A DNA stretch of 64,000 nt. Origin: Blastopirellula marina (GTDB taxonomy: Bacteria > Planctomycetota > Planctomycetia > Pirellulales > Pirellulaceae). The notes under the pieces were generated by a model that saw nothing but the letters and a program-made list of their open reading frames with translations, did no database searches and was not told the DNA's origin. Shown piece after piece: positions 1-8,467 of this stretch (the first letter of the stretch is position 1; each line of letters opens with the position of its first letter). Location: NCBI RefSeq assembly GCF_002967765.1, contig NZ_PUHY01000013.1, positions 110,806 to 174,805 on the forward strand. The letters run 5' to 3'. Both the position numbers and the translations under genes were made by a program.

Positions 1-1
1 C

Positions 2-727
2 TACCTGGAAGACAACAGTAGCGGCATTGACAAGCCGGCTGCTTTCATTCTGGAAACCGTCCAGGCCGAAGGCGGCGTGAACGTCGCGTCGAAGACATGG
101 TTGCGTCGCATCGCTGAGCTCGCTAAAGCTTCCGGCGCACTGCTGATTCTGGATGACATTCAGGTCGGCTGTGGTCGAACCGGTCCGTTCTTTAGCTTCG
201 AGTTCGCTGACATCGAACCCGATATCATCTGCCTGTCGAAGTCGTTCTCCGGATATGGGCTTCCCTTAGCAGTCACGTTGGTGAAACCTGAGTTTGACGC
301 GTTCAAACCGGGCGAACATAACGGAACGTTCCGTGGCCACAATCCGTCCTTCGTGACCGCTTCGACCGCATTGGAAGCCTACTGGCGAGATGATCGTCTG
401 TCGAAGGAAGTGCACGAAAAAGCACGCATTATCAAGGATGCGTTCCTCGAAATGGCCGACCGTTACGACGGAAGTGTCCGTGGTCGTGGGATGATCCAGG
501 GAATCGAGTTCCCAGATCACACGCTGGCCAACAAAATTTCACGTACCGCATTTGGCCGTGGCTTGATTGTGGAAACGGCGGGTCCAAATGACGAAGTCTT
601 GAAGGTCTTGCCACCGCTGACCATCGAGTACGATGCCTTGAAGGAAGGCTTGCGGATTATCACCGAAGCTATCCACGAGAATCTACGCTCTGACGTCAGC
701 ACGAAGACGACGGTCGGCGCGAAGTAA
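2..727 (+). CDS. ectB: Diaminobutyrate--2-oxoglutarate aminotransferase EctB, 5' truncated
   Basis: PLP-dependent class III aminotransferase that converts L-aspartate semialdehyde to L-2,4-diaminobutyrate, the first committed step of ectoine synthesis in the cytoplasm. The frame is open to the left edge, so only about 241 C-terminal residues are present, against roughly 420-430 for the family. The segment LILDDIQVGCGRTG carries the cofactor-contacting Asp. It is followed by LSKSFSGYGLP, whose Lys (codon 239-241) should form the Schiff base, and by GEHNGTFRGHNPSF, which is typical of EctB. ectC and ectD follow on the same strand, which fixes the pathway. A strong intrinsic terminator lies 65 bases after the stop, so read-through into ectC may be limited. 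Identification is secure; the start is outside the window. Confidence 0.93.
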   Translation, partial: YLEDNSSGIDKPAAFILETVQAEGGVNVASKTWLRRIAELAKASGALLILDDIQVGCGRTGPFFSFEFADIEPDIICLSKSFSGYGLPLAVTLVKPEFDAFKPGEHNGTFRGHNPSFVTASTALEAYWRDDRLSKEVHEKARIIKDAFLEMADRYDGSVRGRGMIQGIEFPDHTLANKISRTAFGRGLIVETAGPNDEVLKVLPPLTIEYDALKEGLRIITEAIHENLRSDVSTKTTVGAK

Positions 728-792
728 TCGCCGTTGCATAAGATAATAGCCCGACAACGCCGCTGAATTGCGACGTTCCGGACGAGAACAAC

Positions 793-831
793 CGGGGGCC
801 TCTGCTTAGGTAGGGTGCCCCCGTTTTTTTT
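793..831 (+). terminator. Intrinsic terminator between ectB and ectC
   Basis: CGGGGGC (793-799) and GCCCCCG (817-823) form a GC-rich stem followed directly by eight T. It sits inside what is usually a continuous ectABC operon, so it may end ectB transcripts or act as an attenuator before ectC. Confidence 0.75.
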
Positions 832-859
832 GATTCAAACAATTTCAAATTGGTATAGT
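830..859 (+). promoter_or_regulatory. Candidate promoter of ectC
   Basis: TTGATT (830-835), an 18-base spacer and TATAGT (854-859) lie just after the ectB-ectC terminator and about 40 bases before the ectC ATG. The -35 match is moderate. A separate promoter would explain how ectC is expressed after the terminator. This is inference from position and motif only. Confidence 0.35.
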
Positions 860-897
860 TCGCGGATATTTCCGCGTCACAGAAGGAGAGTGAAAGA

Positions 898-1281
898 ATG
901 TTAGTTCGCAGCTTAGAGGATATTCTGGGTACCGAGCGCGATGTCGAAGGGGGCAACTGGAATAGTCGCCGCCTTCTTCTAGCTGGCGACAAGATGGGGT
1001 TTTCGCTGCACGACACGATCCTACGAGCCGGCACGACCACACCGATTCATTACCAGAACCACCTAGAAGCGGTCTACTGCATCGAAGGGCACGCTACGGT
1101 TGAACTCGTTCCAAGTGGCGAGAAATTTGAGATTAAGCCAGGCACCGTGTATGCACTCGATTTGAATGACAAGCATCTGCTGACCGCCCACGTTGATACC
1201 CGCATGGTCTGTGTTTTCAACCCAGCGGTCGTTGGAAACGAAGTCCACGACGAGAATGGCGTTTACCCAGCTGCCAAGTAA
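898..1281 (+). CDS. ectC: L-ectoine synthase
   Basis: Cupin-fold enzyme of 127 residues, the usual length, that cyclises N-gamma-acetyl-diaminobutyrate to ectoine. The three residues known to hold the catalytic iron in characterised EctC proteins are all present at the same numbers: Glu57 (in NHLEAVYC), Tyr85 (in GTVYALDL) and His93 (in NDKHLL). The start is supported by AGAAGGAGAG at 880-889, about eight bases before the ATG. It lies between ectB and ectD on the same strand but is flanked by a terminator upstream and a long structured spacer downstream, so the three genes may not be one simple transcript. Function is very well supported. Confidence 0.97.
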   Translation: MLVRSLEDILGTERDVEGGNWNSRRLLLAGDKMGFSLHDTILRAGTTTPIHYQNHLEAVYCIEGHATVELVPSGEKFEIKPGTVYALDLNDKHLLTAHVDTRMVCVFNPAVVGNEVHDENGVYPAAK

Positions 1282-1287
1282 ATAGCT

Positions 1288-1422
1288 CGACGCATCATGC
1301 CACGCTCTGCGACGGCCCCATCGTCGCAGAGCATGCGTCGTGAATCGTGACGGTCCCTCACAGGATCGCGACCTCCCAAACCGAATGAAACCGGACAGGG
1401 ACCGTCGTCCCCACGAATCACG
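1288..1422 (+). promoter_or_regulatory. Two consecutive long hairpins in the ectC-ectD spacer
   Basis: The first hairpin has a perfect 11-bp inner stem (1304-1314 with 1322-1332) and a perfect 8-bp outer stem (1288-1295 with 1333-1340) separated by an 8-base bulge on the 5' side. The second has a perfect 10-bp stem (1349-1358 with 1397-1406) and an outer stem of 9 in 10 pairs (1339-1348 with 1413-1422). They fill nearly the whole 166-base gap. No T-tract follows either, so these are not classic terminators. They could be an RNA processing or stability element, or two REP-like units. Confidence 0.7.
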
Positions 1423-1447
1423 AACCCAACATCCCCGATGAAGGATC

Positions 1448-2329
1448 ATGCCAGCAGACAATGCGCTTTTAGCCGACCCCTATAGCTCTCGTATTGGTAC
1501 CCAGTGGGAAATCGCCCCTCGCCGAGACCCCGTGCTCTGGGATCCGGAAGCTCAAGGCCCACTCAATCCGAATCAACTCGAAACGTTTGAATCGTGGGGA
1601 TACTTTCCATTCCCAAAACTAATCAGCTCGGATCGCGCCAAATCACTCCTCGCGGAAGCAACCCATCTGCAAGAATCGCTCCCGCCTGATCTTGATCATG
1701 TCATCTCGGAACCGAGCAGCCGAGAAATTCGCTCGATTTTTCGCGTTCATCAAGACAATGAGGCATTCGCGGACGTCTGCCGCGACGACAGCATCGTCAG
1801 TATCGCGCGTCAAATTCTCGGTAGCGAGGTCTATCTTCATCAGTCGCGAATCAACTTCAAGCCAGGCTTCCAAGGCAAAGAGTTTTTCTGGCACTCCGAC
1901 TTCGAGACTTGGCATGTCGAGGACGGCATGCCGCGGATGCGTGCGGTAAGTATTTCGATCAGCCTCACAGCTAACACCGCCTACAACGGTCCTTTGATGC
2001 TGGTGCGGGGTTCGCATCAATCGTACGTTCGCTGTGTCGGAGAAACGCCCGACGAGCACTTCCGTAGTTCACTGAAGAAGCAAGAATTCGGTGTCCCTAA
2101 TCGTGAAGCACTCAGCCTATTAGCTGAACAAGGAGAGATCGTCGCTCCGACAGGCGCACCTGGGTCGGCCGTGATGTTCGACTGCAACACCATGCACGCG
2201 TCGGCCAGCAACCTCAGCCCTTACCCACGTACCAATTTGTTTCTGGTATTCAACAGCGTAGAGAACGAACTTCGAACGCCATTTGGCGGAACACCTCCAC
2301 GCCCAAGGTTCTTAAGTTATCGACCGTGA
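1448..2329 (+). CDS. ectD: Ectoine 5-hydroxylase
   Basis: Fe(II)/2-oxoglutarate dioxygenase of 293 residues (family about 300) that hydroxylates ectoine to 5-hydroxyectoine. The iron triad is visible as His149 and Asp151 in FFWHSDFETWH and His250 in CNTMHASASN. Arg261 (PYPRTNLF) is the expected 2-oxoglutarate anchor. The SRINFKPGFQGKEFFWHSDF region is characteristic of EctD rather than of other PhyH proteins. AAGGA at 1441-1445 is very close to the ATG, so initiation may be weak or influenced by the upstream hairpins. The stop codon abuts the stop of the convergent MarR gene. The cluster therefore makes both ectoine and hydroxyectoine. Confidence 0.95.
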   Translation: MPADNALLADPYSSRIGTQWEIAPRRDPVLWDPEAQGPLNPNQLETFESWGYFPFPKLISSDRAKSLLAEATHLQESLPPDLDHVISEPSSREIRSIFRVHQDNEAFADVCRDDSIVSIARQILGSEVYLHQSRINFKPGFQGKEFFWHSDFETWHVEDGMPRMRAVSISISLTANTAYNGPLMLVRGSHQSYVRCVGETPDEHFRSSLKKQEFGVPNREALSLLAEQGEIVAPTGAPGSAVMFDCNTMHASASNLSPYPRTNLFLVFNSVENELRTPFGGTPPRPRFLSYRP

Positions 2330-2839
2330 TTAAGAGAGCTTGCGATCTTCGCGGGACTCGAATTCCGCGGAGATCACCGGCTCGGCGTCCAGGTCGGCGG
2401 CCTCCATCAATTCGACGACCTGCTCTAGAGAGGCCAAAAGATTCCACTGCTCCTCTTGAGCGAGCGAAGTCACTCGATCGACGAATTGCTCTTGAAGGGG
2501 AGTGGGAATCCCATCTAATCGCTGCTTGCCGGTTTCCGTTAAATGAATGAGCACGCGGCGACGATCTGGGCTATTACGGATACGTTCAATTAATTGAGCA
2601 CGCTCCATGCGTTCGAGAATGCGGGACACGGTCGGCGCGGCTAAGCCAACTCGACTCGAAACCTGCGCGGCGGTGACTTCATCCTTCTCTTGCGAAAGAT
2701 CACGAATTGCCCGCAAACAAAGAAGCTGCGGTAACGTGAGCCCAGAATGGCGTGAGAGAGACCGCGAATAGTGCGACGTTTTCAAAATGATGCGGCGAAT
2801 CGCCCGCAACATTCGCTCGACAAGGTCCTGCTTTTCCAT
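2330..2839 (-). CDS. MarR-family transcriptional regulator
   Basis: Winged-helix regulator of 169 residues from the chosen ATG; an upstream in-frame extension of 62 codons looks noncoding (low complexity, no family similarity). The MarR core is clear: LPQLLCLRAIRDL, then the recognition region VTAAQVSSRVGLAAPTVS, then ERMERAQLIERIRNSPDRRR with the wing and LTETGKQRL. It is convergent with ectD, the two stop codons being adjacent. In many ectoine clusters a MarR-type protein (EctR) controls ect genes. Position makes that role plausible here, but no operator can be tied to it because the ectB promoter is outside the window. No convincing ribosome site precedes the ATG, so the start is uncertain. 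Confidence 0.82.
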   Translation of the reverse strand: MEKQDLVERMLRAIRRIILKTSHYSRSLSRHSGLTLPQLLCLRAIRDLSQEKDEVTAAQVSSRVGLAAPTVSRILERMERAQLIERIRNSPDRRRVLIHLTETGKQRLDGIPTPLQEQFVDRVTSLAQEEQWNLLASLEQVVELMEAADLDAEPVISAEFESREDRKLS

Positions 2840-3047
2840 CGAGTTAAGGGGGCAACTTCCGGGGACACACTCATTAAAAACGTCAATCTCCAATCTAGCC
2901 CTGTTTGGTAAAAGTGTCGATACCGCAAGCGGGTGCCAGTAGCGGCCTTCCGCGCTTCGTTCGCATCTGGCGGGAGTTTCTCCCTGATTCTTCCGCGTTG
3001 GAGAACCGGAGACCGGCTTGATCACGCCGGCTACACGAAATTAAGCC

Positions 3048-3076
3048 TTGACCCCACTAGACGACTGGTCTAATAT
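3048..3076 (+). promoter_or_regulatory. Promoter of the tetR-RND operon with embedded operator
   Basis: TTGACC (3048-3053), a 17-base spacer and TAATAT (3071-3076) form a near-consensus sigma-70 promoter. A palindrome, TAGAC-N5-GTCTA, at 3058-3072 occupies the spacer and overlaps the -10 box. A bound TetR protein would block RNA polymerase directly. Confidence 0.7.
3058..3072. promoter_or_regulatory. TetR operator copy 1
   Basis: TAGACGACTGGTCTA has perfect 5-bp arms. A second copy at 3735-3749 differs at two of fifteen positions, which supports both as real binding sites. The TAGAC/GTCTA arms resemble sites reported for NemR-type TetR regulators, and the adjacent gene encodes a protein of that general type. 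Confidence 0.65.
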
Positions 3077-3115
3077 TGCCATCCACACTCATTTAGTTAG
3101 GCAGCAAACTCTCAC

Positions 3116-3703
3116 GTGACCCACGAAACGAAAAGCCAGATCATCGAGGCGGGCCGAAAGGCCATGATCGCCAAGAGCTATAACGGAGTCGGCCTGAACG
3201 AGATCCTGAACGATGCGGGGGTGCCGAAAGGCTCCTTCTACCACTTCTTCAAATCGAAAGAAGAACTGGGAGTCGCGGTGATCGAGAATTCTTTTGTGGA
3301 AAATACCCAAAAACTTCGAGAGGCCTTACAGAGCTCCGAAAAGAGTCCGCTGACACGCCTGGAAGATTACTTCGTGCGGGCACGCGACGAAATCAATTCA
3401 CGCGAACTACGGCAAGAATGCCTTATTTGTAAGCTAGCTTTGGAGCTATCTTCCCTCAGTGAGCCTCTCAGACGGGCCGTTCACGAAGGTTGGCAAGTAT
3501 GGCGATCAATCATTGCAGATTGCCTACGAGACGCCCAGAACGAGGGGGAAATCGACCCTGGGCACGACGCCGAAAGTTTGGCATCTTTTATCATATACTC
3601 CTTTGAGGGGGCGATGATTAGGGTGCAAGTGAATAATAATATTCTACCAGTGAACCATTTCCTGCATTATGTCTTCCATGTATTACTGAAGGCAAAAGCA
3701 TGA
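3116..3703 (+). CDS. TetR-family repressor, NemR/AcuR-like
   Basis: One-domain TetR repressor of 195 residues starting with GTG. The N-terminal helix-turn-helix is clear: YNGVGLNEILNDAGVPKGSF followed by YHFFKSKEELG. The C-terminal half contains QECLICKLALELSSLSEPLR, with Cys102 and Cys105 where NemR-like proteins carry a redox- or electrophile-sensing cysteine. It is the first gene of an operon with an RND membrane-fusion protein and an RND pump, so it most likely represses its own operon until an inducer binds. Two copies of a matching palindrome, one in its own promoter and one before the fusion-protein gene, support this. The inducing compound cannot be read from sequence. Confidence 0.88.
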   Translation: MTHETKSQIIEAGRKAMIAKSYNGVGLNEILNDAGVPKGSFYHFFKSKEELGVAVIENSFVENTQKLREALQSSEKSPLTRLEDYFVRARDEINSRELRQECLICKLALELSSLSEPLRRAVHEGWQVWRSIIADCLRDAQNEGEIDPGHDAESLASFIIYSFEGAMIRVQVNNNILPVNHFLHYVFHVLLKAKA

Positions 3704-3734
3704 ATCCCGTAGACACGTCCTGGCATCCCAGGCA

Positions 3735-3749
3735 GAGACGACCGGTCTA
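3735..3749. promoter_or_regulatory. TetR operator copy 2
   Basis: GAGACGACCGGTCTA matches operator 1 at 13 of 15 positions and lies between tetR and the fusion-protein gene, about 28 bases before its ATG. It could allow looping with operator 1 or mark a second, internal promoter for the pump genes. Confidence 0.55.
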
Positions 3750-3776
3750 CTACACGACGAGAAGGGGAACATTCGT

Positions 3777-4946
3777 ATGAAAAAGATGTCGCGAATAATG
3801 ATGTTGGCCTTGGCCGCAATAGCCTTGATGTCCTCTTCCGCAATCGCCCAGATGCCACCGACAGCCGTACGTGCCGTTGCAGTTAAACAGCAAGAGGTCG
3901 AGCCACATCATCGTTTCACGGGCAGCTTGAAAGCGGTCGCACGCGGTAGCGTTGCTGCCCTGGAAGATGGTCGCGTGCTTGAAGTGACCGTCCGTGAAGG
4001 GGCCACGGTCAAAGAAGGGGACGTGATTGCTCGAATCGATTCCCGGCGACTGGCCGCCCAGAAAGGCGAGTTGGAAGCCGCGTACGGTACGGCGGAAGCT
4101 CTGATCGCCCAGCGGGAGGCCGAACTACGCCAAGCCAATCTTGATATGGAACGATCAACATCGTTGATTCGTAACAATGCGATCTCTCAGCAGCAATTCG
4201 AGCGTGCTGAAACCGAACTCACGATCGCCAAGGCTAAATTGGAAACGGATCGCCGTCGCTTGGACGAGATTCGCCGTCAGCTAGAGTTAATCAACGTGCG
4301 ACTGGACGATACCGAAGTTCACGCACCGTATGATGGCCAAGTGATCTCGCGTCATACCGAACCGGGCGAATGGATCCGAGCGGGCGAACCGTTTGTCACC
4401 TTGGTATCGACCGGTAAGATCGAAGCCTGGCTCGAGATTCCCGAGCGGTATGCTGGTACGGTCAGCCAGTATGCCCAAAGCGTTCCCGTCAACATTATCG
4501 GAACCGATCGTAAGTTCGTCTCAACTTCAGCCAAGCGTATTCATGACGTCCATGCACGGACACGTACCTTTCAATACGTACTTACGCTGAATGCCGAAGA
4601 CGCGGTGCTAACACCTGGGATGTCGGTCGTTGCCTGGCTTCCAACCGGTCCATCGGAGAAGAGCCTGACGGTTCCGAAAGACGCTGTCATCCGTTCTGCG
4701 GGGATCTCCTACGTCTACAAAGCCGTCGCCGGGGAAGAAGGCACGAAGACGGCAGTTCGTACTCCCGTAAAGGTTAAGTTCGAAACCAGCGACTTGGTAG
4801 TGATCGATTCGCCCCAGTTGGCTGACGGCGATTTGGTCGTGGTTGAAGGCAACGAACGCTTGATGCCCGGCATGGCGATCGCGGTCACGGTCGAGCCAGA
4901 CCAAACCTCTCAAACCGCAGCCAACATGGCAGCCAAGACTCGTTAG
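3777..4946 (+). CDS. RND efflux periplasmic adaptor (membrane-fusion protein)
   Basis: Periplasmic adaptor of 389 residues that links an inner-membrane RND pump to an outer-membrane channel. A Sec signal peptide covers about residues 1-25 (MALAAIALMSS-type hydrophobic core ending SSAIAQ). A biotinyl-lipoyl-like half (AALEDGRVLEVTVREGATVK) and its partner (DDTEVHAPYDGQVISRHTEP) flank a long alpha-helical hairpin at about residues 90-175, rich in Glu, Arg and Ala. Beta-barrel and membrane-proximal domains follow. GAAGGGG at 3761-3767 supports the ATG. The pump gene starts 69 bases downstream. No TolC-like channel is encoded nearby, so the outer-membrane partner must come from elsewhere. Confidence 0.93.
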   Translation: MKKMSRIMMLALAAIALMSSSAIAQMPPTAVRAVAVKQQEVEPHHRFTGSLKAVARGSVAALEDGRVLEVTVREGATVKEGDVIARIDSRRLAAQKGELEAAYGTAEALIAQREAELRQANLDMERSTSLIRNNAISQQQFERAETELTIAKAKLETDRRRLDEIRRQLELINVRLDDTEVHAPYDGQVISRHTEPGEWIRAGEPFVTLVSTGKIEAWLEIPERYAGTVSQYAQSVPVNIIGTDRKFVSTSAKRIHDVHARTRTFQYVLTLNAEDAVLTPGMSVVAWLPTGPSEKSLTVPKDAVIRSAGISYVYKAVAGEEGTKTAVRTPVKVKFETSDLVVIDSPQLADGDLVVVEGNERLMPGMAIAVTVEPDQTSQTAANMAAKTR

Positions 4947-5015
4947 TGACGTTCCCTGATTAAGAACGGAAACGAACGAAACTTTGCGATCAAAAACTTC
5001 CTATAGGACTTCTTC

Positions 5016-8000
5016 ATGAACTTCATCCAACTTGCCGTTCGCCAACCGATTACGGTCGCGGTTGGAGTGATCCTGAGCATCATGGCCGGCGTGCTGGCCT
5101 TTACCAAGATGCCAATCCGTATGACACCTGAAGTTCAGTCGGTCGTCATCTCGGTGATGACTTACTGGGAGAATGCTTCGGCCCAGGAAATTGAATCGGA
5201 CGTGATCGAGGAACAAGAGCAGCGGCTCGGCGATCTATCGGGGCTGGTCTCGATGACCAGTATCTCGCAAGCCGGTTCTGGTCAGATTCGTCTGGAATTC
5301 ATGACCGGCACGAATATCGACGATGCGATGGCTGAGGTCGATCAGAAGCTGTCAGAAGTCTCGGGCTACCCAGCGGAAGTCGATCAGCCTCAAGTGGAAG
5401 ACTTCGATCCCGAGTCGGTCGACTATATCTCGTGGATTGGTTTGGCATCTACCGATCCCGAGTTCGATGCCACCACGCTTTACGACTTCATGGAACGCCG
5501 ACTTCGCCCACGCTTCGAGCGAATTCCAGGCGTTTCCCAAGTTGGGATTCGTGGTGCCCGTGAAAAGGAAGTGCAGATCCAGGTCGATCCGGTTGCCCTC
5601 TCGCAACGAGGGATTACCTACCAGGAATTGGTCAACGCACTGCAGTACAACAACGGTAACTTCTCTGGCGGTAAGTTGCCGGAAGGTAAAAGTGATATTC
5701 GCGTTCGCAGCGTGGGCCGTTTCCGTGATGCCCAATGGGTTGAGAGCCTGGTGATTCGTCGAGAAGCGACCGGGCCAATTTACTTACGTGACGTTGCCAC
5801 GGTGGAAGAAGCCCACAAGGAAATGACCGAATGGGTGCGAGCCCGCGGCCAGACAATGCCGTTCTTTAGTTTCATGCTGGAAAGTGGCGGTAACCTGCTC
5901 GAGACCATGGACGGCATCAAAAAGGAACTGGCCGAACTGAACAAGCCCGGTGGTGTGCTCGAACAGGAAGCACGACGCTTAGGCATCAACGGGACCTTAG
6001 AGCTCGTTCAAACGTACGATGCCACGACCTATGTGGTCGACGCGATCGCCCTGGTCGAGAGCAATATCATCATGGGTGGTATTCTGGCCGTGTTGACGCT
6101 GCTATTGTTCTTGCGCTCGCTCCGTACGATTGGGATTATCGCGATTGCGATTCCCATTTCAACGGTCGTGGCCGTCGTGATCATGGTGGCGATGGGCCGC
6201 TCGATGAATATTATCTCACTAGCCGGCATGGCGTTCGCCGTCGGCATGGTGGTGGATAATGCGATCGTGGTGATCGAGAACATTTTCCGCCATATCGAAA
6301 TGGGCAAGTCCGCGACTCGCGCAGCCGTGGAAGGGACTCAAGAAGTCTCTGGCGCGGTGCTCGCTTCGACGCTAACAACGCTGGTGGTGTTCTTTCCAAT
6401 CCTGCTCATTGAAGAACAAGCTGGGCAACTCTTCCGTGACATTGCCTTAGCAATCATGGCAGCCGTTGGTGTGAGTTACGTCGTTTCGACCACAGTCATT
6501 CCCTCGGCGGCTGGTCAGTGGTTGAAAGCGAAAAACATCCAAGAGCATACCCACGAAGAGGAAGCGGCCCCGGAAACGACTAAGAAGAAAACGGTATTCA
6601 GCCGAATTTGGAGCTTCGTGGCCAGCCTGACCAATGTACCTGCCATGGTCGGCAACACGGTCTACGCATTGATTGGCAACTGGACTACCCGCTTAGCGGT
6701 AATCGGCGGGTTTGGCGTTGTCACCGTAGTAGGTATCTTACTCCTGGTTCCGCCGCTGGACTATTTGCCGCTCGGCAACCGGAATATCGTGATTGGCATT
6801 TTAATGCCTCCGCCCGGTTACAACGTCGAACAGCTTACCGAGATCGGCGAACGCATGGAGTCGAAGATCAAGCCAGCCTGGGAAGCGGCCGGCGACAAGT
6901 TCGGTGCCGAAGCGGTCGTGCGTGGCGAAGAATGGGACGGGGAAGACCATCGTGTTCCCGTTCCGGTTCTCGGTAGCGACCAAACCGTTCTCCCGCCGCC
7001 ACTGGACCACTACTTCCTGGTTGCCTGGGATGGTCGCGTGCTTCAAGTCGGTATCTCGAAGGACAAGAAGCGAGTGGCCGATACGCCGTCGCTCTTCAGC
7101 CATGCCGCCGGAGGTGATCAAGCACCTGGCGTTATCAACTTTGCCTTCCAGATGCCTCTTTTCCGCACCGGTGGAACAACCGGATCCGCGATTAAGATCG
7201 ATCTTGTAGGTGACGACCTTGATCGCGTGAGTGGTGCTGCTGGGGCCTTGTTCGGAACGCTGATGGAAAAGTACGGCCCGATGGCAGTTACGCCTGAGCC
7301 AGTGAACTTCGCTCTGCCGACTCGTGAAATCCGAATCACTCCAAATGACGAACGTTTGCAAGACGTCAACATGACCAGGCGGGACATCGGTCTGGCCGTG
7401 GCAGCAAATGGGGATGGTATTTTGCTGCCACGTGCCTTCGATGTCGGTGGTGAGCTGAAAGACTTGAAGATCGTCAATGTCGAAGCGTTGCAGTCCGATC
7501 CGACGTACGCAATGCTCAACTCGCCGATCGCAACACCAGGTGGCTCGGTGGTCGACTTAGAGCATTTGTCGCACATTGAAAACGTCGAAGCGGCCGACCA
7601 GATCAAACACGTCGACCGACAGCGGGCCGTGACCCTTCAGTTCACGCCACCACCAGGATTGCCACTGCAACAAGCAATTGACGACGTTAACGCAATCGTG
7701 GCTGGCCTCCGTGAAGGAGGGGCGATTACACCCGATGTTGAAATGCGTTTGGCAGGTTCAGCGGGGCAATTGTCGCAGATTCGCGAAGCTCTGATGGGCG
7801 ACGGTTCGTTTGTCGGCACGCTGGGAAGCTCGCTTTTTCTAGCTCTGGCCATTGTGTACTTGTTGATGGTGGTATTGTTCCAAAGCTGGACCTATCCGCT
7901 GGTGATCATGGTGAGCGTGCCGTTGGCCTTGCTTGGCGGATTCGCGGGACTCGCTTTAGTGCATCAATGGAGCGTCGTCGACCGGTATATGCCCGTTCAA

Positions 8001-8390
8001 AACATGGACGTGCTTACGATCCTTGGTTTCGTAATCCTGGCCGGGGTGGTGGTGAATAACGCAATTCTCATCGTCTACCAAACGATCAACTTCCTCCAAG
8101 GCCGGAGCGAAGAAGGGGAGGATGTGAGCGACCTGACGCCGCGCGAAGCAATCGCCAAAAGTGTCGAAAGCCGCGTTCGCCCGATTTTAATGAGCACGCT
8201 TACTTCGGTTGGTGGTATGCTGCCGCTGGTTTTGATGCCAGGCTCCGGCAGTGAACTTTACCGGGGCCTGGGGGCCGTGGTGGTGGGCGGTCTGATCGTT
8301 TCGACCGTCTTCACAATGTTCCTAGTGCCGGTGCTACTGAGCGTGCTGTTCGATATCTGGAAGCCAACTCAGGTCGAAATGGACGTGTAG
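5016..8390 (+). CDS. RND efflux transporter permease
   Basis: Inner-membrane, proton-driven multidrug-type exporter of 1124 residues, within the usual range (about 1030-1150). The first transmembrane segment (VAVGVILSIMAGVLAF) is followed by the first periplasmic porter loop, a block of transmembrane helices around 6060-6530, a second large loop and a final helix block from about 7830. In the relay helix the sequence is GMVVDNAIVVIEN, so Asp414 is kept but the second Asp of the classical Asp-Asp pair is Asn415. In the partner helix the usual Lys site reads GVVVNNAILIV (Asn1014-Asn1015). The proton relay therefore differs from AcrB. It is the last gene of the operon, closed by a strong terminator. 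Confidence 0.93.
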   Translation: MNFIQLAVRQPITVAVGVILSIMAGVLAFTKMPIRMTPEVQSVVISVMTYWENASAQEIESDVIEEQEQRLGDLSGLVSMTSISQAGSGQIRLEFMTGTNIDDAMAEVDQKLSEVSGYPAEVDQPQVEDFDPESVDYISWIGLASTDPEFDATTLYDFMERRLRPRFERIPGVSQVGIRGAREKEVQIQVDPVALSQRGITYQELVNALQYNNGNFSGGKLPEGKSDIRVRSVGRFRDAQWVESLVIRREATGPIYLRDVATVEEAHKEMTEWVRARGQTMPFFSFMLESGGNLLETMDGIKKELAELNKPGGVLEQEARRLGINGTLELVQTYDATTYVVDAIALVESNIIMGGILAVLTLLLFLRSLRTIGIIAIAIPISTVVAVVIMVAMGRSMNIISLAGMAFAVGMVVDNAIVVIENIFRHIEMGKSATRAAVEGTQEVSGAVLASTLTTLVVFFPILLIEEQAGQLFRDIALAIMAAVGVSYVVSTTVIPSAAGQWLKAKNIQEHTHEEEAAPETTKKKTVFSRIWSFVASLTNVPAMVGNTVYALIGNWTTRLAVIGGFGVVTVVGILLLVPPLDYLPLGNRNIVIGILMPPPGYNVEQLTEIGERMESKIKPAWEAAGDKFGAEAVVRGEEWDGEDHRVPVPVLGSDQTVLPPPLDHYFLVAWDGRVLQVGISKDKKRVADTPSLFSHAAGGDQAPGVINFAFQMPLFRTGGTTGSAIKIDLVGDDLDRVSGAAGALFGTLMEKYGPMAVTPEPVNFALPTREIRITPNDERLQDVNMTRRDIGLAVAANGDGILLPRAFDVGGELKDLKIVNVEALQSDPTYAMLNSPIATPGGSVVDLEHLSHIENVEAADQIKHVDRQRAVTLQFTPPPGLPLQQAIDDVNAIVAGLREGGAITPDVEMRLAGSAGQLSQIREALMGDGSFVGTLGSSLFLALAIVYLLMVVLFQSWTYPLVIMVSVPLALLGGFAGLALVHQWSVVDRYMPVQNMDVLTILGFVILAGVVVNNAILIVYQTINFLQGRSEEGEDVSDLTPREAIAKSVESRVRPILMSTLTSVGGMLPLVLMPGSGSELYRGLGAVVVGGLIVSTVFTMFLVPVLLSVLFDIWKPTQVEMDV

Positions 8391-8423
8391 CTTCTCGCCA
8401 AACTTGCCGAATACCTCCAAGCC

Positions 8424-8458
8424 AAGGCTACCCGCGAACTAAGTGGGTAGCCTTTTTT
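8424..8458 (+). terminator. Terminator of the RND operon
   Basis: AAGGCTACCC (8424-8433) pairs with GGGTAGCCTT (8445-8454), with a T-run extending to 8458. It lies just after the pump gene and before the convergent DJ-1/PfpI gene. Confidence 0.85.
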
Positions 8459-8467
8459 ATTCGCCGA

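Noticed and set aside
2840..3025. Extended N-terminus of the MarR gene
   Set aside because: The 62 extra codons show no family similarity and no ribosome site; the MarR fold begins right after the ATG at 2839.
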